A stretch of DNA of 64,000 nt from an uncultured Bacteroidota bacterium (lineage in GTDB: Bacteria > Bacteroidota > Bacteroidia > Flavobacteriales > Flavobacteriaceae): positions 1 to 64,000 of the forward strand of contig CAJXTX010000002.1 in NCBI GenBank assembly GCA_913060705.1, given 5' to 3'. Made by a program: the position numbers and the translations under genes. This document shows positions 37,814 through 43,985 of this stretch, piece by piece. The notes beneath the pieces were generated by a model, which worked only from the letters and a program-made list of their open reading frames with translations, searched no databases and was not told the DNA's origin. How positions within the stretch are numbered: the first letter of the stretch is position 1; every line of letters begins with the position of its first letter.

Positions 37814-38449
37814 ATGAAAAAACCTGTTGTCTTAGGTGTTCTATTTATACTGCCCCTAGTAGTATACCTCTTTTTCGCTTCAGGGGTTACAAACTTCGGC
37901 AGACTCCCAGTACTTAAGGAAAATATCAGCTGGTCTATTGAGGAGACCTTTCCTCCGCTTAAGGGTAAAATTAGTCTGTTAATCTTCTTGGGTAATGCTG
38001 CCAATGCGAACAAGGGTTATCTCTTTAATTTCAACCAAAAGATTTACAAAAGATTCTCAGAATTCACCGATTTTCAGACCATTTTGGTAAGTAGTGAAGG
38101 TCAGAAAGAAGTGGTTGAATCAATACTCTCAGAGCTTGCCCAAATTAGTGATACCTCGAGATACATTAATTATACTACCACAGATACTCAAATTGAAGCG
38201 CTTTTTAACGGCATAGGAACTCATCTTAGCCTTGATAGCAACGTTTCGAGTCCGTATGTTTTTATTATAGATAAGAATGCTGCATTGAGAGGGCGTGTAA
38301 ACGATGAAGATGAGGGGATCAAATACGGATACGATATGAGATCGGTAGCAGAGCTCAATAATAAGATGGAAGACGACATGAAGGTTATTTTGGCTGAATA
38401 CCGTCTTGCCCTAAAGAAAAACAATGCCTACAGCACAGAAGCAAAATAA
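37814..38449 (+). CDS. membrane-anchored thioredoxin-fold-like protein of the oxidase assembly group
   Basis: A 211-residue protein with one N-terminal membrane helix (residues 5-23) and a periplasmic domain. KISLLIFLGNAANANKGYLFNFNQKIYKRF and SSPYVFIIDKNAALRGRVND have the strand pattern of a thioredoxin fold, like the neighbouring SCO protein, but there are no cysteines at all. It therefore cannot bind copper or exchange disulfides in the usual way. It overlaps sco by 26 bases and is probably co-translated. A structural or chaperone role in CuA assembly is inferred only from position. Confidence 0.7.
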   Translation: MKKPVVLGVLFILPLVVYLFFASGVTNFGRLPVLKENISWSIEETFPPLKGKISLLIFLGNAANANKGYLFNFNQKIYKRFSEFTDFQTILVSSEGQKEVVESILSELAQISDTSRYINYTTTDTQIEALFNGIGTHLSLDSNVSSPYVFIIDKNAALRGRVNDEDEGIKYGYDMRSVAELNNKMEDDMKVILAEYRLALKKNNAYSTEAK

Positions 38450-39179
38450 AAAAATGACCCTTATATGGATTTCGGCGATCGTATTGATCTTCGGATTCTT
38501 GGTTATTCCTTCAATCCTAAAGCGACTTAAAGAAGATAAGGTGGTCGATGCAAATCGCATCACTATGAGCCAAGACGCTATGTATGGGGCTGCCAAATTG
38601 AGCTATGTCATGGGTGAGAATGGCCCAAGAGCTATTCCTGATTTTGAGTTTGTAGATCATAATGGAGATGTTTTTTCTCAAGAGAATCTCAAAGGAAAGA
38701 TCACCGTATTAGACTTCTTCTTTACTACCTGCCCTACCATCTGCCCTATCATGAGTAAGAACATGAGCCATTTGGCCTCTGTTTTTGAAGGTAATGATCG
38801 TGTTCAGTTCGTATCCATTAGTATCAACCCGCGCTACGATACGGTAGAGCGACTCTCAAAATATAAAGAGAAGTATAATGCCTCTACCGCCCAATGGCAC
38901 TTGTTAAACGGTCCGGTTGATGAGGTTTATGCACTAGCAAGAGAAGGATTCTTCATGATTGCTCAAGAAGACAAACAGGCACCAGGAGGATTTGAGCATT
39001 CTGGCTTATTTGCCCTTATAGACGAGGAAGGTTTTCTTAGGTCGAGTTTAGATGGCTTTGGAAATCCGATCATTTATTACAGAGCTACTATCTCTATTGA
39101 TGAAGGTGCAGATGAGAACGGAGAAGAGGAGCAAATTAGCTTACTTGTAGAGGATATTAATCGCTTAATTGAAGAATAA
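38424..39179 (+). CDS. SCO1/SenC copper chaperone
   Basis: A 251-residue membrane-anchored copper chaperone for oxidase CuA assembly. An N-terminal helix (about 11-30) is followed by the thioredoxin fold. The copper site is intact: TTCPTICPIMSKNM gives the CxxxC pair, and the third ligand His is in GGFEHSGLFALID. It overlaps the previous gene by 26 bases and the next start (ATG 39181) follows its stop at 39177-39179 directly. It probably serves coxB in the act-cox operon. Confidence 0.94.
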   Translation: MPTAQKQNKKMTLIWISAIVLIFGFLVIPSILKRLKEDKVVDANRITMSQDAMYGAAKLSYVMGENGPRAIPDFEFVDHNGDVFSQENLKGKITVLDFFFTTCPTICPIMSKNMSHLASVFEGNDRVQFVSISINPRYDTVERLSKYKEKYNASTAQWHLLNGPVDEVYALAREGFFMIAQEDKQAPGGFEHSGLFALIDEEGFLRSSLDGFGNPIIYYRATISIDEGADENGEEEQISLLVEDINRLIEE

Positions 39180-39180
39180 C

Positions 39181-39708
39181 ATGGCAAGCATTAACGCAAA
39201 GAAGGCAAAACGCGCAATAAATAGTGTTTCAGTACTTATACCGATTGTAGTGGCCGTTTTGTTTGGAGTTCGTATTCCAGATGTTGAACCACTAAGTTTT
39301 CTACCACCGATTTATGCTACGATCAATGGGGTTACTGCAGTGCTTCTAATTGCTGCGCTTTGGGCGATTAAAAATGGAAAGCGTTCGCTTCACAATACAT
39401 TGATGAATGTCGCCATCGCATGTTCGTTGGCTTTTCTTGTAATGTATGTGGCCTACCATATGACCTCTGATTCTACACCATACGGTGGCGAGGGGATAAT
39501 GCGTGGGGTATATTTCTTCATATTGATCTCGCACATTGTTCTTTCTATCGTGGTGATACCTTTTGTCCTTCACACCTATTTGAGGGGTTTTTTAGGGGCG
39601 TATCAAGAACACAAAAAGTTAGCCCGATATACCTTTCCTATTTGGTTATACGTCGCCGTTACAGGAGTCGTCGTTTACCTCATGATTTCACCTTACTATG
39701 CGCATTAA
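39181..39708 (+). CDS. DUF420 membrane protein
   Basis: A 175-residue protein with about five hydrophobic helices. Conserved-looking histidines lie at helix ends: KRSLHNTLMNVA, AYHMTSDSTPYGGEG, SHIVLSIVVIPFVLHTYLRG and EHKKLARYTFPIWLYVAVTGVVVYLM. This matches the DUF420 family (cytochrome oxidase-associated CtaM/CtaG-like proteins in some firmicutes). A role in oxidase maturation is likely from its place after SCO. ATG at 39181 is preferred over an in-frame TTG four codons upstream, which lies inside sco. Confidence 0.85.
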   Translation: MASINAKKAKRAINSVSVLIPIVVAVLFGVRIPDVEPLSFLPPIYATINGVTAVLLIAALWAIKNGKRSLHNTLMNVAIACSLAFLVMYVAYHMTSDSTPYGGEGIMRGVYFFILISHIVLSIVVIPFVLHTYLRGFLGAYQEHKKLARYTFPIWLYVAVTGVVVYLMISPYYAH

Positions 39709-39919
39709 GCTCGTTCTATTCTTACTTCTTATCAGCAGTGCTTCTAGCTATGGTCAATGTGCCATGTGCAGGGCAGTATTAGAGAGTGGAGCCGACACCT
39801 CAGTGGCTGAAGGTATCAATAACGGTATTGTGTATTTAATGGCGTTACCCTATGTGCTTGTGGCTGGCGTTTTTTATGCCGTCTACCGAAAAATGCGTTC
39901 TGATAGGGTAAAAGAATAG
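39698..39919 (+). CDS. small membrane protein with CxxC near the N-terminus
   Basis: A 73-residue protein. A signal-like segment (residues 3-18) is followed by GQCAMCRAVLESG, then a second helix (about 43-63) and a basic tail KMRSDRVKE. CAMC at residues 21-24 could bind a metal or form a disulfide on the outer face. It overlaps the DUF420 gene by 11 bases and closes the oxidase assembly group. I know similar small genes after DUF420 in flavobacteria but no function. Confidence 0.75.
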   Translation: MRIKLVLFLLLISSASSYGQCAMCRAVLESGADTSVAEGINNGIVYLMALPYVLVAGVFYAVYRKMRSDRVKE

Positions 39920-40021
39920 GCCCATTTAAAATCGGCTTAGGATTTTATAAATCCCCCTAAACATTCTTTTTTAAATAACTGACAGTGAGATAGTTTCGAA
40001 AGAAATCAAGAATATCTCATT

Positions 40022-40291
40022 ATGAACAGTATTAAAAATTTGAAGCGCCTAGAGCGCCTTCATGGACTCATTGTGTCAGAGTGTACAGGGTCTCCGTATG
40101 AGCTCTCTCAACGATTAGGAATCAGTGAACGACTCGTGTACCATTTGGTAGAACAATTAAAAGATTTTGACGCTAAAATCTCTTACGATCGTTCTAGAAG
40201 AACTTACTGCTATGACGACAACTTTGATTTAGAGGTTGATGTTTCAATTAAAGTATTCAGCAATAATCAATACACCGAGGTCTTTCATTAG
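40022..40291 (+). CDS. short helix-turn-helix regulator beside the peptide locus
   Basis: An 89-residue DNA-binding protein. Residues 6-55 form a winged-helix or DeoR-type HTH: LKRLERLHGLIVSECTGSPY, then ELSQRLGISERLVYHLVEQL as the turn and recognition helix, then SYDRSRRTYCY as the wing. Small proteins of this exact form are common in Bacteroidota and are often found near secreted-peptide or bacteriocin-like genes (from memory, not searched). There is no receiver or ligand domain. It lies 52 bases upstream of the peptide genes on the same strand, so it may regulate them or itself. Confidence 0.75.
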   Translation: MNSIKNLKRLERLHGLIVSECTGSPYELSQRLGISERLVYHLVEQLKDFDAKISYDRSRRTYCYDDNFDLEVDVSIKVFSNNQYTEVFH

Positions 40292-40343
40292 CTGCAAGGG
40301 TTTTGCGGACAACTCATTTAGGTTTGTCCTCAAATCAATTCTT

Positions 40344-40484
40344 ATGACAGTAAAATCAACACCGCAACTTCAGATTACCCCTCTAGAGCGAAGATTCGAG
40401 ATGGGTTGGTTCAAGAGTGGAGAAATCGGAGCGACTGTAGAGTCCGATGGAGAGTTTAGGGTTACAGGAAAATTGAGATTCTGA
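40344..40484 (+). CDS. 46-residue peptide, first gene of the peptide locus
   Basis: A 46-residue ORF starting at ATG 40344 and ending in TGATG, so its stop overlaps the next start by 1 base. It has no cysteine and no signal peptide, and its C-terminal half is rich in Gly, Glu, Phe and Lys (residues 19-46). No double-glycine leader is visible, so I cannot call it a C39 substrate. It may be a modified peptide precursor or a small structural protein. The next gene carries a terminator-like hairpin just after this ORF, which would raise its level relative to the downstream genes. Confidence 0.55.
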   Translation: MTVKSTPQLQITPLERRFEMGWFKSGEIGATVESDGEFRVTGKLRF

Positions 40485-41302
40485 TGAGCGCTCCGATGAA
40501 AGCCCTCCTTCTTATAGGAGGGCTTAGTTTTTATGGAATAGCGTCCTCTCAGCAATCCAATACGATTGAACTTGAAGGAGTGGAGCTCAAAGTTTTTGAC
40601 CTGTCTGCCGCATTTGAGGCAAGCATAAGAGCAAGGGATCAATGGTTTGAAGCGCAAAGTCTTTTTCATTACAACTACTTTCAAGAGACTACTTACGTGC
40701 AGCACAACTCTTCTCTGGTTAGAGAGATTTCATTGGATTATGCAGGACTTATCTCAGGTCGGGGAGTCTCGGCTATTAGATGGCAGGCTTACCCTATAGG
40801 AAAGGATGAATGCCTTTCTGTCAATTTACCTTATCCTGACTTGGCCTTTTTAAATCAGACGCTTCACCTCGAGTTCTATCAACATCTTTTTAATGAATTT
40901 TTAGAGCGCTTGGTGATCACGCAAGAAGAGGATGAACACCTTACAAGAATAGAGGTGCGTTCAAAATTTTTAGGCGCTATTGATCGCCTGTTTGCAGTGC
41001 TCCTAGTCGATACTCAAAGTTTGCACATTGAAAGTTTACAACTCAGTTTGCTCATCGATCCACTTTACGAGCCTCATAAACAGAAATGGAAGACGCAATC
41101 CTTGACTATTGAGTTGGACTTTGAGGACGGTATTTCAACGGCGTATAGTGCTCATACGAGTTTACTTTCTAGAGACCGCCGATTTAAGGAGCCGTTAAGA
41201 TTTACACAACGGCTAAAAAGATTGCCATTAGGGTTGAGGCCCAAGTCATCGCAATCAACAATTGACTTGAATAATGCCCTTAAACCTTTTTGCTCAGAAT
41301 GA
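40484..41302 (+). CDS. secreted protein of unknown function in the peptide locus
   Basis: A 272-residue exported protein. A signal peptide (MSAPMKALLLIGGLSFYGI, cut near ASSQQ, residue 22) is followed by a region resembling the segment seen after the carboxypeptidase-like domain in many Bacteroidota surface proteins (AAFEASIRARDQWFE, then FHYNYFQETTYVQ, like the usual FYRE-type run). The rest is beta-rich with repeated acidic and basic pairs. I do not recognise a catalytic motif. It overlaps the 46-residue peptide by 1 base and the isoprenoid-synthase-like gene by 4 bases. It could be an immunity or receptor-like component; this is a guess from position. Confidence 0.7.
   Translation: MSAPMKALLLIGGLSFYGIASSQQSNTIELEGVELKVFDLSAAFEASIRARDQWFEAQSLFHYNYFQETTYVQHNSSLVREISLDYAGLISGRGVSAIRWQAYPIGKDECLSVNLPYPDLAFLNQTLHLEFYQHLFNEFLERLVITQEEDEHLTRIEVRSKFLGAIDRLFAVLLVDTQSLHIESLQLSLLIDPLYEPHKQKWKTQSLTIELDFEDGISTAYSAHTSLLSRDRRFKEPLRFTQRLKRLPLGLRPKSSQSTIDLNNALKPFCSE
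40500..40530 (+). terminator. terminator-like hairpin inside the start of the secreted-protein gene
   Basis: A perfect 10-bp stem, AAGCCCTCCT at 40500-40509 and AGGAGGGCTT at 40516-40525, has a 6-base loop and is followed by AGTTTTTA. It lies within codons 6-14 of the next gene, 16 bases after the 46-residue peptide's stop. It has the shape of a partial intrinsic terminator, but it is also coding, so function is uncertain. Confidence 0.5.
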
Positions 41303-42048
41303 ATCAAACGCAATTAGATCAGTTGCTGATCGAAGATGTATCTCCCCATTTTTACCGACACTACGCGAGTCTTTTTCAGCATTATTTTAATCTGGAAAAT
41401 CAAGGAATATATAGAACATTAGACAAGGCTGGGCATTGCTTGTTTCAGCTTGTTATGCATATCGATCGTCAAGAAGATAATTTTGAAGATAACACGGCGT
41501 TGTGCCTGGATCTTCAGTTAGAATCCATCTTGCTTCTCAGTGAACTATTCAGTACCGACCATGCTTTTTGGCAAGATTTTAGGTACGCCCAAAGTCTATT
41601 TGGGAAACGTCAGCTATTAGAAAAACGATGCCAGTCGTATCCTTCTATAAAGAATTATCGCCATCTCGCTCAATCTAAAGCAGCTCTTGCATCTGTGGCG
41701 TTACACGCCTTGAAACATCTAGATGCTTCGACATCGGCACTTAAGGGGTTAGAACGCAGCCATGCCCTTTTCACGGAGGCTTTTCAACTGTATGACGATT
41801 GTTGTGATTTTAGAGAGGACTCCATCAACGGGCAATTCAATTGGGCAATCTATCGCTATCGCTTACACTACGAGCATGAGTTAGATCCCGCTCATTTTTT
41901 CTCTTCGGTATTATTCAATGAGCTTATGCTTCAGGTAATTGAAACAATAAAGAATGCACAGTCTCTTGTTCACGCTATGGGGGATTCACATTACTCAACA
42001 ATGCTTGAGGAGTTTAAAGCCTCGGTAAAACGTACACTAGCTAATTAA
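41299..42048 (+). CDS. class I isoprenoid-synthase-like protein
   Basis: A 249-residue, almost all-helical protein. The motif AFQLYDDCCDFRED (residues 161-174) matches the second Asp-rich motif of trans-prenyl transferases (FQ..DD..D...D) in spacing. HIDRQEDN (54-61) could be the first Asp-rich motif, like the DTVED of squalene synthases. AQSKAALASVALHALKH (124-140) has the K...L...A pattern seen between them. The two motifs are about 110 residues apart, closer than usual, and the protein is short. It may be a terpene or prenyl enzyme, or a fold relative with another job. ATG 41299 overlaps the preceding stop by 4 bases. Confidence 0.55.
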   Translation: MNQTQLDQLLIEDVSPHFYRHYASLFQHYFNLENQGIYRTLDKAGHCLFQLVMHIDRQEDNFEDNTALCLDLQLESILLLSELFSTDHAFWQDFRYAQSLFGKRQLLEKRCQSYPSIKNYRHLAQSKAALASVALHALKHLDASTSALKGLERSHALFTEAFQLYDDCCDFREDSINGQFNWAIYRYRLHYEHELDPAHFFSSVLFNELMLQVIETIKNAQSLVHAMGDSHYSTMLEEFKASVKRTLAN

Positions 42049-42054
42049 TCCTTT

Positions 42055-43158
42055 ATGCCGTATGATTTTGTAAATCACTTAACGCTGGCAAAGGTTGGCG
42101 ATGAATATCTTGTTTATTGTTCTAGTTCTAAGGTGGGTTATCGCATTTGCAATCACAGTTTTGAATTACTGACCAAGCTACGGGCGAAAGATCAAAATCT
42201 AAAAGAGGACGACTTTCAAAGGCTAGAAACATTGAAGGCTATCTTCGGCACAAAAGGAGCCACAAAAAAACGTAAGCGTTATGAGTTTATTCGGCAGCAT
42301 GGGCTTGTAGGCTGGCAAATTAACGGTTGTTATGTTCCACTGTCCTTGAGAATACTGTTTAAAAAGTGGAGGCCGCTACTCGTTTTTAGCCTCTTCGTGT
42401 TTCTTGCTGTTTTGACTTATTACCAGGGTACTGGGGGCGGGTCACTTTTTGTTCCTTTAAGTTCTGCGCTTAGTTGGTCTTTTTCGATTCTTGCCTTTAG
42501 TACAATCGTTCATGAATTAGGACACATTCAGGCCGCCGTCTATTATGGTGTAAAGGACTACGCTATAGGGGTGGGGTTTTATTATGGCTTTCCGGTATTG
42601 TTTACTGATGTGTCGTCGTCTTACCTATTGAAGCACTCTGAACGCATGGCCATTGCTCTTGCCGGCGTCTATTTTGAGCTACTGTACAGCACCCTATTGC
42701 TGTTGTTGTATTTAGTTGGAATTCATTCGCTTCTATTGCCGTTGGGAGTGTTGATATTTTTAAAGAGTCTCTATAACCTAAATCCGTTTTTTAAGACGGA
42801 TGGTTATTGGATACTTAGCGATTACCTGGGGGTTTATCATCTTAAGCAAAAAGCACTTGACACGATCATTAGCACACTAAAGCTTAAGACTAAAAAATCC
42901 CCTTTGCATTGGGGTTTATTACTTTATGGAGTGAGTCATTATGTATTTTATGTTTTATTTCTCTTTCTCGTGATTCATCAACTCACTCAGCGATGGGAGA
43001 GCCTAAAAGGACTCCAATGGTCAGGATTTGATTGGGAGGTACTTCAGACGATGGGACTTATGCTTTTGAGTGCAGTTGCACTCTATCAATTAATGAATGC
43101 AGCACTGCAAGCTTTTTACGGTATGCGCAACTACTTTTCGATTTCAAATCTTAAATAG
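42055..43158 (+). CDS. M50-type membrane zinc protease with possible PqqD-like N-terminus
   Basis: A 367-residue protein. Residues 1-85 are soluble, in a small winged-helix-like fold (GDEYLVYCSSSKVGYRICNH, then SFELLTKLRAKDQNLKEDDF) resembling PqqD-type peptide-binding domains. About seven membrane helices follow. The zinc site is VHELGHI (H153, E154, H157) and the third ligand is D249 in NPFFKTDGYWILSDYLG, a signature of the 'peptide zinc metalloprotease' branch of M50 found in peptide-maturation loci. It should cleave a substrate within or at the membrane. It lies 6 bases from both neighbours. Confidence 0.85.
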   Translation: MPYDFVNHLTLAKVGDEYLVYCSSSKVGYRICNHSFELLTKLRAKDQNLKEDDFQRLETLKAIFGTKGATKKRKRYEFIRQHGLVGWQINGCYVPLSLRILFKKWRPLLVFSLFVFLAVLTYYQGTGGGSLFVPLSSALSWSFSILAFSTIVHELGHIQAAVYYGVKDYAIGVGFYYGFPVLFTDVSSSYLLKHSERMAIALAGVYFELLYSTLLLLLYLVGIHSLLLPLGVLIFLKSLYNLNPFFKTDGYWILSDYLGVYHLKQKALDTIISTLKLKTKKSPLHWGLLLYGVSHYVFYVLFLFLVIHQLTQRWESLKGLQWSGFDWEVLQTMGLMLLSAVALYQLMNAALQAFYGMRNYFSISNLK

Positions 43159-43164
43159 AGAACA

Positions 43165-43308
43165 ATGCAAGTACTTGAATTAAATCACAAAGAAGTTCAA
43201 ACTTCTAGGGCAGGCTTTTTACCCTTCTTAGTTGTTTTGGCAGTCGATGCCGTTTTATTAGGTTTCATGGGAGGCTACATTTACGAATCCTATACGAGTG
43301 ATCATTAA
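43165..43308 (+). CDS. 47-residue putative bacteriocin-like precursor with double-glycine-type leader
   Basis: A 47-residue ORF. The first 17 residues (MQVLELNHKEVQTSRAG) resemble a double-glycine leader. With cleavage after A16-G17, L6 sits at -12, E10 at -8 and V11 at -7, as in classic leaders; S14 at -4 is unusual. The 30-residue core is a hydrophobic helix (FLPFLVVLAVDAVLLGFMGG) and a polar tail YIYESYTSDH. A stand-alone C39 peptidase is encoded 177 bases downstream, which cuts such leaders. It starts 6 bases after the protease gene, and its stop TAA overlaps the next ATG by 1 base, which supports real translation. Confidence 0.65.
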   Translation: MQVLELNHKEVQTSRAGFLPFLVVLAVDAVLLGFMGGYIYESYTSDH

Positions 43309-43424
43309 TGATGATTTTAAGGGCACTAGGTAAGCGATCGTGGGAGGCGGGGCTTTTAGAGTTATTCGCGAAATCATTTGTAGAAGGGCAAAATTATTAC
43401 CACAGAAATTGTAGTCATGAATAG
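43308..43424 (+). CDS. 38-residue mini-ORF of the peptide locus
   Basis: Starts at ATG 43308 in TAATG with the preceding peptide and ends at TAG 43422-43424. Residues 1-24 (MMILRALGKRSWEAGLLELF and on) are amphipathic, and the tail is polar with one cysteine (NYYHRNCSHE). It has no signal peptide and no leader I recognise. Support is only the tight coupling to both neighbours (1-base and 8-base overlaps). It may be a second peptide or a translated linker. Confidence 0.4.
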   Translation: MMILRALGKRSWEAGLLELFAKSFVEGQNYYHRNCSHE

Positions 43425-43503
43425 AGATTTAAAAGTAAGTATTGCTTTTTTGGCTTTGTTTGTGATTGCCTTTTGTCTTGGTGTATGGATGCATCCAAAT
43501 TGA
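43417..43503 (+). CDS. 28-residue single-helix membrane mini-protein of the peptide locus
   Basis: MNRDLKVS, then a hydrophobic helix IAFLALFVIAFCLGVW and a short tail MHPN. It overlaps the preceding mini-ORF by 8 bases and the C39 gene by 19 bases. It looks like a tiny membrane protein, perhaps a second product chain without leader, an immunity peptide or a complex subunit. Short length limits confidence. Confidence 0.4.
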   Translation: MNRDLKVSIAFLALFVIAFCLGVWMHPN

Positions 43504-43904
43504 GTTATGAAGTGGTTAGGCAAAAGGGGCTGTTCGATTGTGGAGCAGCCTGCCTTACCGCCTTGTTGCGCTATCACGGGCTTTCTATTTATTCAAAGCA
43601 ACTAAACCTGTATTCCAAGGGCTTCGGAGTTACGCTCTACGAGCTACTTCAAGGAGCGCAACGATTTGGATTTAAGGGAAGTGTATACCAGGCTTCGGAT
43701 TTGAAATCACTGTTGTTTCCGTGCATTGTACCCATGCGCTTTTTAGGATTTAGGCATTACTGGTTGGTCTATGAGTCAAGGGGAGAAACTCTTCTAGTGA
43801 TGGATCCGGCACTTGGAAAAATAGCCGTTGTTCGAAAGAAAATGTTTGTTGCTTTGTGGTCAGGAATCTTCATGATTGTCAGACAGGAGGAGGCCCACGC
43901 ATGA
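43485..43904 (+). CDS. stand-alone C39 peptidase (double-glycine leader protease)
   Basis: A 139-residue cysteine protease of the C39 family without the ABC transporter domains it is usually fused to. The active site is complete: Q13 in VRQKGLFDCG (oxyanion hole), C19, H91 in GFRHYWLVYE and D107 in VMDPALG. GVTLYELLQGAQRFGF is the usual helix region after the catalytic Cys domain. A hydrophobic C-terminal segment (about 119-132) may anchor it in the membrane. C39 enzymes cleave leaders after Gly-Gly or Gly-Ala. It is the last gene of the peptide locus and the nearest candidate to cut the 47-residue precursor. ATG 43485 is used. Confidence 0.85.
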   Translation: MDASKLSYEVVRQKGLFDCGAACLTALLRYHGLSIYSKQLNLYSKGFGVTLYELLQGAQRFGFKGSVYQASDLKSLLFPCIVPMRFLGFRHYWLVYESRGETLLVMDPALGKIAVVRKKMFVALWSGIFMIVRQEEAHA

Positions 43905-43943
43905 TTTAACATAACTTTTTCCTCCACTACTGTAACAAATTCG

Positions 43944-43980
43944 CATCTTTGTCGTCTCTTAAAAGAGCCTAACCGACGAC
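43944..43980 (+). promoter_or_regulatory. possible promoter and inverted repeat before the ABC export operon
   Basis: CATCTTTG (43944-43951) differs from TAnnTTTG by its first base. It is followed by an inverted repeat GTCGTC (43951-43956) and GACGAC (43975-43980), with an inner CTCTT/AAGAG pair. The repeat ends 5 bases before the ATG at 43986. It may be an operator or a leader hairpin. A T-run at 43914-43920 is at about the -33 distance. Confidence 0.4.
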
Positions 43981-43985
43981 TCTAA

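Noticed and set aside
39928-39946. AAAATC...GATTTT hairpin as a terminator after the oxidase assembly group
   Set aside because: The stem is short (6 bp) and AT-rich, so it is too weak to call, although transcription probably ends somewhere in 39920-40021.
40236-40343. Upstream in-frame extension of the 46-residue peptide (36 extra codons)
   Set aside because: It would overlap the 3' end of the HTH gene by 56 bases, and the extra residues look random. ATG 40344 is the natural start.
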